From Phycisphaeraceae bacterium (GTDB taxonomy: Bacteria > Planctomycetota > Phycisphaerae > Phycisphaerales > Phycisphaeraceae): DNA of 40,537 nt. How positions within the stretch are numbered: the first letter of the stretch is position 1; the number at the start of each line of letters is the position of its first letter. The position numbers were made by a program, and so were the translations under genes. Below the pieces are notes generated by a model that saw nothing but the letters and a program-made list of their open reading frames with translations, was not told the DNA's origin and did not search any database. This document shows, piece after piece, positions 19,733-29,257 of this stretch. The stretch lies in NCBI GenBank assembly GCA_029260635.1, contig JAJDCW010000094.1:1-40537 (forward strand). Direction: 5' to 3'.

Positions 19733-21026
19733 GCACCAGTCCGGCCATGCGTTTTGAGCAGCCAGGCTCGATCTGGTGCGGCACTTCCTGCCCCGTGGTC
19801 ACGTAGCTCAGGCGCATATCCGCCTTGCCCAAAACATTCAACAACACCCCAAAGGTAACCGCTTCATCCAGCTTGGTAAAGATAATTCTGTCGGTGCGTA
19901 CCTTACTGAACCGCTGGACCGCCTCCATGAGGACCTTTTGCGAGCCCGTGGAGGAGAGAACCAGGTGGACTTCGTGGGGATTAGCGGCGTCCAGGAAGCT
20001 GGTAAGCTGGGTAAGCCGTTCACCATCGCGCTGGCTTCGGCCCGCGGTATCGATCAGAACGGCGTCGTAGCCAGCGCATTGATCCAGGGCATGCTGTATA
20101 TCTCCCGGTTCGGACACGACATGCAGCGGCACGCCGATGATCCCGGCGTAGGTGCGCAGCTGCTCGACGGCGGCGATACGGTAGGTGTCCAGGGTGATCA
20201 TCGCGACCTTCTTTTTGTGTTTGAGCTTGAAGGTGGCGGCAAGTTTGGCGACGGTCGTGGTCTTGCCCACACCGGTCGGGCCGATCAGGGCGATGGTGCG
20301 TGGCCGGCCGTCGGGGCTGGGTTTAATCTCCGAGGTGTCGGTATCGATAGGCATATAACCGGCCAGTTCCCGGCGCACGGCGCGGAAACAGGCGTCTTCA
20401 TCGTGCAGGTCCTTTTCGTCCAGCTGGCGACGGACCTTATTCACGATCTCGTCGGCCAGTTCACAGGCGACCTCCTGCGCGATCAAGGCGGCGTACTGCT
20501 GGCTGAGGGCCTTGGGCAGCGAGGCGGGGGCGGCCTCGGCCTTCTGCTGATGCATCATCTGCGAGACCAAGTGCTTGACGGCGCTCATCTCGTCGGCGAG
20601 TTGACGGGCGTTGGGGCCGTCCGACGCGATCGGTGCCGTGACCACCGACGGGACCGGCATGATGGCGGACGGTGCGGTAGTTTTCTGTGTCTGCTGGGTC
20701 TTTTCGATCTCGGCTTTTGCCGCAGCGTAGGTCTTGCGGATCAGATCGCCGGCGGCGACGTGTTCCTTGGGATCGGCCTGGACGATGTTGGGACGACGCT
20801 TGGGTAATGCGGCGGCACGTACCGACGGGTTGGCGCGGCGGCGCGCCCGGCCGACATCTGAACCACGCCCGGCGGTGACTTCAACCACGGTTTTCGCCCC
20901 GATACCAAGCACCCCGCCCCGCTTGTAACTGCGCGTATGCAACACAACCGCGTCACTACCCAGCTCTCGCTTCACTAGAGCCAGCGCCTGAGCCATCGAG
21001 TGTGCGGTGAAGGTTTTCAGATTCAA
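19698..21026 (-). CDS. flhF: Flagellar biosynthesis SRP-like GTPase FlhF
   Basis: IALIGPTGVGKTTTVAKLAATFKLKHKKKVAMITLDTYRIAAVEQLRTYA, VLIDTAGRSQRD, IIFTKLDEAVTFG. Confidence 0.96.
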   Translation of the reverse strand: MNLKTFTAHSMAQALALVKRELGSDAVVLHTRSYKRGGVLGIGAKTVVEVTAGRGSDVGRARRRANPSVRAAALPKRRPNIVQADPKEHVAAGDLIRKTYAAAKAEIEKTQQTQKTTAPSAIMPVPSVVTAPIASDGPNARQLADEMSAVKHLVSQMMHQQKAEAAPASLPKALSQQYAALIAQEVACELADEIVNKVRRQLDEKDLHDEDACFRAVRRELAGYMPIDTDTSEIKPSPDGRPRTIALIGPTGVGKTTTVAKLAATFKLKHKKKVAMITLDTYRIAAVEQLRTYAGIIGVPLHVVSEPGDIQHALDQCAGYDAVLIDTAGRSQRDGERLTQLTSFLDAANPHEVHLVLSSTGSQKVLMEAVQRFSKVRTDRIIFTKLDEAVTFGVLLNVLGKADMRLSYVTTGQEVPHQIEPGCSKRMAGLVLGQMVGEKSDS

Positions 21027-23230
21027 TTCACGGCCCCTTGTAACGTTTGCGCCATCCTATCACTTGATTCGTTGACTTGCACGAGCCCGAGCGCTTCGAC
21101 ATCGACGCCCTTACTCACTTCGTTGTACCCAAGCACGGCCGCGTTGGGCAGATGTGGTTCGATCAGCTGCCTGACCTGGCCGCGGACCTGCGGCGAGGCG
21201 AGGACAACCGGGTGGTGGCCGGCCTGGGTGAGCCGTTGTAGCTCCTGCAGCAGCGCGGTGCTGATGCGGTTGGCGACCGCCGGGGGCATGGTCATGCTTG
21301 TGCCTTCGCTTGATCGCTCGATATAGCCATTGATCTGGTCCTCCAGCGCCGGGTCGAGGCTGACGCAGTAGAGCTTATTGACGCTCTGTGTGCCGGGCAT
21401 GACGCCGTCTCCGGCGGGCTCCGACACGGTGTACTGATTACATATCGTCCGGCTTAGCGCATTGCGCACATATTCGGTGAGCACATCCAGGTCGCGCGTG
21501 CGTGTCGCCCAATCGCCAAGTGTTTCGACGATGACTTCCAGGTCGCGGACGGGGACGCGCTCGGTGAGCAGGTTCTGCAGGACGCGCTGAAGTTCGCCGG
21601 GCTTGACTAGCGGCGGTTTGTCGCCGACAGCTTGCAGAACCTCTTCGCAGAGTTTGGGGGCGCGCTCCTTGAGCTGGATGATGAGGTTGTTGGTCTCTTC
21701 ACGGGTGAGCAGCTCTCGTGCGTAGTTACGGACGACCTCGGTGATGTGGGTCGCCAGGACGTCGGTCGCGCCGACGACGGTGTAGTTCAGCGCCTCGGCA
21801 CGTTCCTTCTGGCCGGGGCTGATCCATACGGCGTCGAGCCCAAAGGCCGGCTCGGTGGTCTTCAAGCCCTGCAACGGCTCGGACGCCAGCCCGCTGTCCA
21901 TCGCGAGGAACTGGCCGGGATGCAGCTGCCCCTGCGCCATGACGTTGCCGCGGATCTTGATGGCGTAGTCGTTGGGTTGAAGCTGCATGTTGTCACGGAT
22001 GCGCACGGGGGGCATGACCAGGCCCATCTCCGTGGCGAGTTGTCGGCGGATCATCGTGATACGGTTCAGCAGATCGCCGCCCTGGGTCTGATCCACGAGC
22101 CGGACCAGGCCGTAGCCCACTTCGAGTTCAAGTGTGTCGACTTTCATCACCTCTTCGACCGGGCTGTCATCGGGGCGCGCGGCCTTGGCGGTTTCGGCGG
22201 CCTGCGTCTGCGCTGCGGCTTGGGTCAGGCTGCGCTCGGAAAAGAACACGAACAAGCCAAGCACTGAACCGAGTATCAGCATCGGCGCGGTAGGCAAAGG
22301 CGTGAGCAGGCCCATCAATACCATGAAGCCGGAGGTGATGCCGACGGCGGCCGCGCGGCTGGTAAGCTGCCCGGTCAGTTCAGTGCCCAGGTCCTGTCGG
22401 CTGCTCGAGCGTGTGACGATCAGGCCAGCCGCGATCGAAATCACAAAGGCGGGGAGTTGTGAGACCAGCCCGTCGCCGACGGTCAGGCGGGTGAAGACAT
22501 CAATCGATTCGCTGACGGTCCAGCCGTTCATGAAGACGCCGATAGCGAACCCACCGAGGATGTTAACGACCGTAATAATGATGCCCGCGATGGCGTCGCC
22601 GCGGACAAACTTGGCGGCACCGTCCATCGCCCCGTAGAAATCGGCTTCCTGCGCGATCTCTTCGCGGCGGTGCTTGGCCTGCTGCTCATCGATCAGGCCG
22701 GCGTTGAGGTCGGCGTCGATCGCCATCTGCTTGCCGGGCATGCCGTCTAAGGTGAAACGCGCCGCGACCTCGGAGATGCGTGTCGCACCCTTGGTGATGA
22801 CGACGAACTGGATGATGATCAGGATGCTGAACATCACGACACCGACCACGATGGACGACCCGGTGACAAACTCGGCAAATGCCTGGATCACCCGCCCTGC
22901 GGCGGCGGTGGCGGCGGTCGGCGAGGCCGGGTCTGCCGAGAGGATCATCTTCGTGGTCGCGATATTCAATACCAGTCTGAACAACGTCGTGCCCAGCAGC
23001 AGCGACGGGAAGACCGAGAAGTCCAGCGGGCTCTCGACAAATATCGTGGTCAGCAGGATGATCGACGCGAGCGCGATATTGGCCGCGATCATCAGGTCCA
23101 TGAGCATCGGCGGCATCGGCACGACGATCATCGACAGCATCCCGATAAACACGATCGGCACGAGCAGCGGCCGGTACTGGTGGAACCGTTGGATCAGGGA
23201 GTTCGGGTTGGTGGGTAATGCGTTAGCCAT
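21023..23230 (-). CDS. flhA: Flagellar export component FlhA
   Basis: N-terminal TMs, FTLDGMPGKQMAIDADLNAGLIDEQQAKHRREEIAQEADFYGAMDGAAKFVRGDAIAG; C-terminal ASPQVRGQVRQLIE. Confidence 0.98.
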   Translation of the reverse strand: MANALPTNPNSLIQRFHQYRPLLVPIVFIGMLSMIVVPMPPMLMDLMIAANIALASIILLTTIFVESPLDFSVFPSLLLGTTLFRLVLNIATTKMILSADPASPTAATAAAGRVIQAFAEFVTGSSIVVGVVMFSILIIIQFVVITKGATRISEVAARFTLDGMPGKQMAIDADLNAGLIDEQQAKHRREEIAQEADFYGAMDGAAKFVRGDAIAGIIITVVNILGGFAIGVFMNGWTVSESIDVFTRLTVGDGLVSQLPAFVISIAAGLIVTRSSSRQDLGTELTGQLTSRAAAVGITSGFMVLMGLLTPLPTAPMLILGSVLGLFVFFSERSLTQAAAQTQAAETAKAARPDDSPVEEVMKVDTLELEVGYGLVRLVDQTQGGDLLNRITMIRRQLATEMGLVMPPVRIRDNMQLQPNDYAIKIRGNVMAQGQLHPGQFLAMDSGLASEPLQGLKTTEPAFGLDAVWISPGQKERAEALNYTVVGATDVLATHITEVVRNYARELLTREETNNLIIQLKERAPKLCEEVLQAVGDKPPLVKPGELQRVLQNLLTERVPVRDLEVIVETLGDWATRTRDLDVLTEYVRNALSRTICNQYTVSEPAGDGVMPGTQSVNKLYCVSLDPALEDQINGYIERSSEGTSMTMPPAVANRISTALLQELQRLTQAGHHPVVLASPQVRGQVRQLIEPHLPNAAVLGYNEVSKGVDVEALGLVQVNESSDRMAQTLQGAVN

Positions 23231-23253
23231 GTGTGCTTATGGACGGATACTTT

Positions 23254-24324
23254 CTATGCTGACTTCTTCCCGCTGAGTCGGTAGACGTAGGCGAGTATTT
23301 CGGCGACGGCGGCGTAATGTTCGGGCGGGACCTCTTCACCGATCTCGACGCCTTTGTAGAGCGCCTGCGCCAAGGGTTTGCGCTCGACCAGGGGGATGCC
23401 ATGGGCGATGGCGATCTGCCGGATGCGCATGGCCATGAAGTCGGCACCCTTGGCAATGACCTTGGGGGCGCGCATCGAGCCCGACTCATACTGCAACGCG
23501 ATCGAGTAGTGCGTCGGGTTGGTGACGATGACGTCGGCCTTAGGCACGGCCTGGGCGACACGTTGCATCGCCAACTGCCTGGCAACACGGGTCCGGCGTT
23601 GCTTGACCTGCGGGTCACCCTCCATGCGCTTCATCTCTTCCTTGACGTCCTGCTTGCTCATCTTCAGGTCCTGCTGATGCTGCCAGCGCTGGAAGCTGTA
23701 ATCGATCAGGGCCATGATGACCAAGAGGATCGCGAGTTTGAGTGCGAGGTAGTAGACGAGTGTGCCCGCCGCGCCGAAGGCCTGCATCGCGGACATCTCG
23801 GCGATGTGGACGATCTTGGGCATGTCACGGACAACGAACCAGGCGGCGACGGCGGCGATCAGGATCACCTTCAACACGCTCATCACCAGACGCATCACCG
23901 CACGCATGTTAAAGAGGTTGGCGATGCCCTTGAGCGGGGAGAGTTTGCCGAAATTCGGCTCAAGCGGCTTGGTGGTCAGCAGGAAGCCGACTTGGCCCAG
24001 CGAAGCGAGCAGGCCGACCGCGGCGATGGCCAGGACGATCGGCCCCAATGACGTGGCAAACATATAGGCGCTGTAGTAGGCGATCTCCCCGAGCCCGTCG
24101 ACTCGGGTGGGGTTGACGGCGTGCTCGGTCATCAGCAGGACGCGTGTCGCCGCGCCCAGGCCCTCGAACATGTGCGAGCCCAGGATGTGCAGCGCAACGA
24201 TGCCGGCCAGCAGCATCAGCGCCGCGGTGAGGTCGGTGCTGCGCGCGACATTGCCGTCGTTGCGGGCCTCTTGTAGGCGCCTGGGTGTCGGCGCCTCGGT
24301 TTTTTCAAAATTATTCTCAGCCAT
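23254..24324 (-). CDS. flhB: Flagellar export switch protein FlhB
   Basis: EKTEAPTPRRLQEARNDGNVARS, NPTHYSIALQYESGSMRAPKVIAKGAD (autocleavage NPTH). Confidence 0.98.
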   Translation of the reverse strand: MAENNFEKTEAPTPRRLQEARNDGNVARSTDLTAALMLLAGIVALHILGSHMFEGLGAATRVLLMTEHAVNPTRVDGLGEIAYYSAYMFATSLGPIVLAIAAVGLLASLGQVGFLLTTKPLEPNFGKLSPLKGIANLFNMRAVMRLVMSVLKVILIAAVAAWFVVRDMPKIVHIAEMSAMQAFGAAGTLVYYLALKLAILLVIMALIDYSFQRWQHQQDLKMSKQDVKEEMKRMEGDPQVKQRRTRVARQLAMQRVAQAVPKADVIVTNPTHYSIALQYESGSMRAPKVIAKGADFMAMRIRQIAIAHGIPLVERKPLAQALYKGVEIGEEVPPEHYAAVAEILAYVYRLSGKKSA

Positions 24325-24333
24325 AACTAAAAA

Positions 24334-25140
24334 CTACACCCCAAAAAAGTTGGCGATGACTTCCAGCAACCGATTCATTTCATCGATATAGACGTAAGCG
24401 GCGACGGAGATAAACGCGATCAGGAACAGGACGCCGTTGAGGATCCGGATGGTGAACCCGACGCTCATGATGTTCAGCTGGGGGACGGTGCGGGCGATGA
24501 AACCCAGCGCGACCGTCTGCAGGAAGATCAGGCACAGCAGCGGCGCGGCGATGCGGAAGGCCATCTGGAAGATGACCGAGAGCATGCCCTGGACCAGGGC
24601 GACCACACCCTCGAAGTTGTTGAAGCCGCCGATGGGGACGGTGTTGAAGCTGCCGACGAGGATGTCGAGCATGATCCTGTGGCCGCCCAGGATGGCGAAG
24701 ATAGCCAGGCCCATCATAAAAAATGAGTTGGCAATGACGCCTGACTGTTCGCCCGACTCGGGGTTGACGATGTCAGCAAACCCGATGCCGATCTGCTTGT
24801 CGATCACGTCCCCACCGAACTGCATGCCGATCAGCGGGAGGCTGGCGCAGTAGCCGATGACCAGCCCCACCATCAGCTCCATCGCGATGTGCGGGATGAG
24901 CGTCCACAGCGACAGGCCGTGGTCGATCACAACCCCGAGCATCGCGGCGGAGGGCTGATCGGGGTTTAGCAGCAGCGGGTAGACGCAGAACGTCAGCGAG
25001 AAGACGAGCATGACCTTGACGATACGCGGGATGGTGGTGCTGCCGAGCATGGGCGCGAGGATAAAGATGCCGGACAGCCGAAACATGACCATAAGCCATG
25101 CGGGGATGTGATCCAGAAGTGGTCCGAAATCTCCGGGCAA
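24334..25140 (-). CDS. fliR: Flagellar export component FliR
   Basis: Multi-TM; order fliPQR-flhB; IPRIVKVMLVFSLTFCVYPLL, GGDVIDKQIGIGFADIVNPESGEQSGVIANSFFMMGLAIF. Confidence 0.95.
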   Translation of the reverse strand: MPGDFGPLLDHIPAWLMVMFRLSGIFILAPMLGSTTIPRIVKVMLVFSLTFCVYPLLLNPDQPSAAMLGVVIDHGLSLWTLIPHIAMELMVGLVIGYCASLPLIGMQFGGDVIDKQIGIGFADIVNPESGEQSGVIANSFFMMGLAIFAILGGHRIMLDILVGSFNTVPIGGFNNFEGVVALVQGMLSVIFQMAFRIAAPLLCLIFLQTVALGFIARTVPQLNIMSVGFTIRILNGVLFLIAFISVAAYVYIDEMNRLLEVIANFFGV

Positions 25141-25210
25141 CGTGTCGGGCCTCCATACCCTTTACAAAGTCAGCGGGCTCCGCCCACCTAATCAAACGAA
25201 TCCAAACGCC

Positions 25211-25480
25211 CTACCAGTTCGGGCCGGCAAACATACGGGTCGCGAAGTCCATGATCTGCATAATGATCCAGGGCAGGACAACGATCGCGGCGACCCCCAT
25301 GCCGACGATCTTCGGGACGAAGCTCAGTGTCTGCTCCTGCACCTGCGTGACTGCCTGCATCAGACTGACGATCAGGCCGATGACCAATGCCGCGGCGAGG
25401 ATCGGCAGCGACAGCGTCAGCATGAGCGTGAGTGTCTCGCGCACAACATCGATTGCCTGTTCCACGTTCATCGCCATCAT
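25211..25480 (-). CDS. fliQ: Flagellar export component FliQ
   Basis: 89-aa two-TM protein AIDVVRETLTLMLTLSLPILAAALVIGLIVSLMQAVTQVQEQTLSFVPKIV. Confidence 0.96.
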   Translation of the reverse strand: MMAMNVEQAIDVVRETLTLMLTLSLPILAAALVIGLIVSLMQAVTQVQEQTLSFVPKIVGMGVAAIVVLPWIIMQIMDFATRMFAGPNW

Positions 25481-25530
25481 ATATCCTTCCAGCTTTCGTC
25501 GGCGCGCAAAGGCGCCGCTGTATCACTCGC

Positions 25531-26409
25531 CTACGTCGTCACTCCGGGCACAGCAAAACTCGTCAACAGGTTCCCCGCCACCAGCATCCAGCCATCGACC
25601 AGCACAAACAGCAGCAGCTTGAACGGCAGCGAGATCAGGACGGGCGGCAGCATCATCATGCCCATCGAGATCAGGATGCTCGAGATCACCATGTCGATAA
25701 TCAGGAACGGCAGGTACAGCTGAAACCCCATGAGGAAGGCGACCTTCAACTCGCTGAGGATAAAAGCCGGGACAAGCGTGATGATATCGACGTCTTTCTC
25801 GAGGGTGAGCTGCTCGGGGTTGCTGGTATCAACGCCGCGGTACTCGAGAATCATAAAGATATCCGCCTCGTTGCCGGCGTACTGGATCTGGTCGAACATG
25901 AATGACTTGATCGGGGCCTTAGCGAGGTCCCAGGCCTCCAACTCGTTGATCTTGTTCTCGGTCAGCGGGACGATCGCCTCTTGGTTGATCTGCTGGAAGG
26001 TCGGGGCCATGATTAGCAGCGTCATGAAGAGCGCCAACCCGACGAGGACCTGCGAGGGCGGCAGCGACTGCGTGCCCAGCGCCTGACGAAGCAGGGCCAG
26101 CACGACGATGATCCGCGTGAAGCTGGTACACATCACGAGGATCGACGGTGCCAGCGACAGGACGGTCATCAGAAGGACGATGGAGATCGTCGAGTGGAAA
26201 TTGCCGGCGGTGTCGCCCTCTTTGGAGCCCGGGAGCGCTTCGCCGGCCTCTTTGATGATGGATCCGACGTTGGTCAGATCGAATGCGGCCTGGTCGGCTT
26301 GCTCGGCCTGGCTTGTCTGTCCGTGCAAAGGCGGTGTGACGATCAGCAGCATCGCGACCGCGGCCAGGGCAACGATCCACCAGACCACGTTATGTCGCAG
26401 GTGGATCAT
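25531..26409 (-). CDS. fliP: Flagellar export component FliP
   Basis: LLMTVLSLAPSILVMCTSFTRIIVVLALLRQALGTQSLPPSQVLVGLALFMT. Confidence 0.97.
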   Translation of the reverse strand: MIHLRHNVVWWIVALAAVAMLLIVTPPLHGQTSQAEQADQAAFDLTNVGSIIKEAGEALPGSKEGDTAGNFHSTISIVLLMTVLSLAPSILVMCTSFTRIIVVLALLRQALGTQSLPPSQVLVGLALFMTLLIMAPTFQQINQEAIVPLTENKINELEAWDLAKAPIKSFMFDQIQYAGNEADIFMILEYRGVDTSNPEQLTLEKDVDIITLVPAFILSELKVAFLMGFQLYLPFLIIDMVISSILISMGMMMLPPVLISLPFKLLLFVLVDGWMLVAGNLLTSFAVPGVTT

Positions 26410-27212
26410 GTCGAATCCCCCTGCCGACCCAGCGTGCGGACGCGCGAGAGTAGATTAGACACACTTGATGGAGACGTGCCGCCGGGGTCCGCAGACAAAT
26501 CGGTTGCGTCGAGTTCATTAGGCTGCTGGTCGTGGTCGTCATTGAACCTATTTAGTATCTGACCGAAGCCGCGGCTGATGCTGCTGGGCTTGGCGGCGCT
26601 GACCGCGCCGAGGATGTCGGCGACTTCTTCGGCATCTTCCAGGCTCGCGAGTGTACGCATCCCGGAAGAAGAATCGCTGACAACCAACACACGGCCGCCG
26701 ACACGCAGGAGCATGACGTGGCTGCGCGGCGCGACGGCGGTCCGGCTGAGCACTTCCACAACGGGGCTGCTGCCCGAGGCAACTTTGCCACCCATACGGA
26801 CATAGCCCCACCGGACGAACAGAGCCAGGCCGATCACCACCCCCAGCGCGGTCAGCGTTTTCATAAACCAGGAGGTTGATCCGGGACGTTCGGAGACTTC
26901 GCCTGGCTGGTCGGTGAGTGAGCCGGGCTTGAAGATGGGGGTGCTGGCGACGAGCGGTGTCCCACCGGGAGCGGGTGCGTCAGACGCAACTTCAACCGCG
27001 TCGCTACCCATATCTAAATCAGGAGGCGCGGTTTTGCCGTCAGCGATGCGGTGTGCGAGTTTGGCGAGCCGGGACGCCTCGGCGTCGGAAGCCTGGGCTT
27101 GTGAGTTGGCGGTTGCTTGAGAGGTCGTGTCTGAATCGGCGGGCGCGGCGAGGGCCGGGGCGCAAGTGAAGATTGCCCACGCGATCACCGCTATGAATCC
27201 GGTCCTGGTCAC
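26406..27212 (-). CDS. fliO: FliO-family flagellar export assembly protein
   Basis: Signal, one TM, then VVEVLSRTAVAPRSHVMLLRVGGRVLVVSDSSSGMRTLASL; overlaps fliP. GTG start with AGGAGG SD. Confidence 0.85.
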   Translation of the reverse strand: MTRTGFIAVIAWAIFTCAPALAAPADSDTTSQATANSQAQASDAEASRLAKLAHRIADGKTAPPDLDMGSDAVEVASDAPAPGGTPLVASTPIFKPGSLTDQPGEVSERPGSTSWFMKTLTALGVVIGLALFVRWGYVRMGGKVASGSSPVVEVLSRTAVAPRSHVMLLRVGGRVLVVSDSSSGMRTLASLEDAEEVADILGAVSAAKPSSISRGFGQILNRFNDDHDQQPNELDATDLSADPGGTSPSSVSNLLSRVRTLGRQGDST

Positions 27213-27274
27213 CCTGGCCCTCCTGGCCTTGTTTGCGAACCTGTCGCGGCCGACCGCATCCTGCTGTCGGCATT

Positions 27275-27285
27275 CCCCCCCCCCC
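27275..27285. repeat. C11 homopolymer (G11 on the fliO-coding strand)
   Basis: CATT CCCCCCCCCCC GGATT read directly; about 63 bp upstream of the fliO start. Confidence 0.85.
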
Positions 27286-27360
27286 GGATTGTTTCCCCCG
27301 TACTACGAAACTTTGCGGGCTTCGTACCGCCCTGCCTGTCGACCCATCACGGGCCGGGCA

Positions 27361-27816
27361 TCATACCGTCTGCGTCTGCTCCTGTGTGGCGTGTTGCGCC
27401 TCTTCCTGAAGATTGGCAACGATCTCACTGATACGGATACAGAAGTTGTCATTTAGGACCAGGACCTCCCCGCGTGCAACCAGTCGCTGGTTGACGTAGA
27501 TATCTACGGGGTCACCGGCGAGTTTGTCGAGTTCGACGACGCTGCCGGAAGATAGCTTGAGGACATCCTCGACCAGCATCTCCGTCCGGCCAAGTTCGAC
27601 CGTGACGTGCAGGTCAACGTCACCGAGCATCTCAAGGCCGGATGGCATGCGGGCGTCGTCCGCGCCGAAGTCCGGCAGGTCCGGCGAGGCGGTGTCAACC
27701 GACTCCTTGATCTCGTTGAGCGAGGACTGCGCTTCGTTGAGCGCAGCCTGCATCTGCGCTTCGGCTTCGGCCTCGGCGGCGCTTTTGGATGGGTCGTTGG
27801 TGGGTTCTTCGGCCAT
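27361..27816 (-). CDS. fliN: Flagellar motor switch protein FliN
   Basis: [80 protein letters not shown] before ATG at 27816. Confidence 0.96.
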   Translation of the reverse strand: MAEEPTNDPSKSAAEAEAEAQMQAALNEAQSSLNEIKESVDTASPDLPDFGADDARMPSGLEMLGDVDLHVTVELGRTEMLVEDVLKLSSGSVVELDKLAGDPVDIYVNQRLVARGEVLVLNDNFCIRISEIVANLQEEAQHATQEQTQTV

Positions 27817-27839
27817 GGCTGCTTCCTTGCTTGCCCGGG

Positions 27840-28379
27840 TCACATATCCGCACGGATACGGATGCATTTCCTGATCAAGGTGCCCTGAACGTAGGGCTCA
27901 TCTGTCACGGAATCCGTTCCGAGTTTTTCGACGACGACGGCCCCGACCTGGCGGGTGAGGGTCGCGAGGTTGGGTTCCATTAAGTAAGACGGCTCAGCCC
28001 GGCGGAAGATCGTGGCGATCTCGGTGCTGAGTTGGGCCTTCATCCCCAGGATGTTGGCCTCGACATCATCCACATACTTCTTGCTGATCAGGACATAGAC
28101 CTCGGTGTCGTAGAGGTAGCTTCGGCCGGTACGCGTGTTCTGGAATTTCTCTTCGATCACCAGGACCTCGACCTGACGCTCCTCATCGGCCAGGTCTTCG
28201 GCGAGCCCGGCGTCGGCACGGATGGGCTCGGGACCCTTGGCGATCATGAACACCGCCGAGATCGCCGCTCCCTCGATCAACAGAGCTACCAGGAGCACGA
28301 TCAGTGTCTTGATCGGCAGCGTCTTCTTGGCACCCTCTTCTGCCGCCGGTGCCGCGTCTTTGTTTTTCTCATCTGCCAT
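27840..28379 (-). CDS. fliL: Flagellar basal body-associated protein FliL
   Basis: N-terminal [59 protein letters not shown], between motB and fliN. Confidence 0.85.
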   Translation of the reverse strand: MADEKNKDAAPAAEEGAKKTLPIKTLIVLLVALLIEGAAISAVFMIAKGPEPIRADAGLAEDLADEERQVEVLVIEEKFQNTRTGRSYLYDTEVYVLISKKYVDDVEANILGMKAQLSTEIATIFRRAEPSYLMEPNLATLTRQVGAVVVEKLGTDSVTDEPYVQGTLIRKCIRIRADM

Positions 28380-28403
28380 GTTCTATACGTCCGTCGTCTT
28401 TGT

Positions 28404-29165
28404 TTACCACGAGTTCTTCGTCCGCGTCACGGCGTAGTCCGTGATGATATTCTCGGTGACGCGGATCTCAACGCGTCGGTTGGCCTGCCTCTTCTCGGAG
28501 GTGTAGGCCTGCTTCTTTAGCGGCTCGCGGTCGGCGTTGCCGGTGAGCCGCAACTGTTCCTGCTTCAGGCCGATCTCGTCACTTACCAGGTAATGCATGA
28601 CGGCCTTGGCGCGGTCGTAGCTGAGGTCCCATAAGTCATCGCCCGAATCGCCGATCTGGTCGGCTTCTGAAGCATCGGCGTGGCCTCGTATCTCTACGAT
28701 AAAGTTCGTGCCACGGATATCGAACTCCTCCTGCTCGATGAAGGTGCGTATTTTGCGCTTCTCTTCATCGCTAAGATCGGCCAATCCGGGCTCGAACGTG
28801 ACCAAACCCCCCATCGGAATGAATTCTCCCTCACGGACCGTCGTTACACGCTGGTCCCGACCGGACATGCCCGGGTCGTCGGCGTTGGAGGTGTTCTGCT
28901 CACGCCTCTGCTGGTTCTGAACGGTCTCGAGGATCTTCACGAGCGTCAGGGCCGGGTCATTATCGGTCGGAAGCCGCCCGCCACCGCCCTTCATCCCGAA
29001 CGACTTCTTGACCTCCTCGACCACGGCCTTCCACTCGTCCTCCTTCTTGATCTCCGAGAGCGAGAGCAGGAGGATAAAGAAGGTCAGCAGCAGCGACATC
29101 ATGTCGCCGAAGGTCATGACCCAGTCGGGGGCACCGGGCGGTGGGCATTTACACTTACTGGCCAT
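28404..29165 (-). CDS. motB: Flagellar stator protein MotB (OmpA-like C-terminus)
   Basis: PDWVMTFGDMMSLLLTFFILLLSLSEIK; IRGHADASEADQ...LSYDRAKAVMHYLVSDEIG. Confidence 0.95.
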   Translation of the reverse strand: MASKCKCPPPGAPDWVMTFGDMMSLLLTFFILLLSLSEIKKEDEWKAVVEEVKKSFGMKGGGGRLPTDNDPALTLVKILETVQNQQRREQNTSNADDPGMSGRDQRVTTVREGEFIPMGGLVTFEPGLADLSDEEKRKIRTFIEQEEFDIRGTNFIVEIRGHADASEADQIGDSGDDLWDLSYDRAKAVMHYLVSDEIGLKQEQLRLTGNADREPLKKQAYTSEKRQANRRVEIRVTENIITDYAVTRTKNSW

Positions 29166-29174
29166 GGGTAAGTC

Positions 29175-29253
29175 GGGGTTCGGGGTTCAGGGATCGGGGT
29201 TGGTTATGTTTTCGTATTAGTCTGTGCTAATTGCTAATGGCTAAAAGCTAATA
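29175..29253. repeat. Two heptad arrays in the motA-motB spacer
   Basis: GGGGTTC GGGGTTC AGGGATC GGGGTTG (29175-29202) and GCTAATT GCTAATG GCTAAAA GCTAATA (29226-29253). Confidence 0.75.
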
Positions 29254-29257
29254 GTTC

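Noticed and set aside
19776-20807. 343-aa ORF antisense to flhF
   Set aside because: Shadow ORF opposite a clear FlhF; translation low-complexity.
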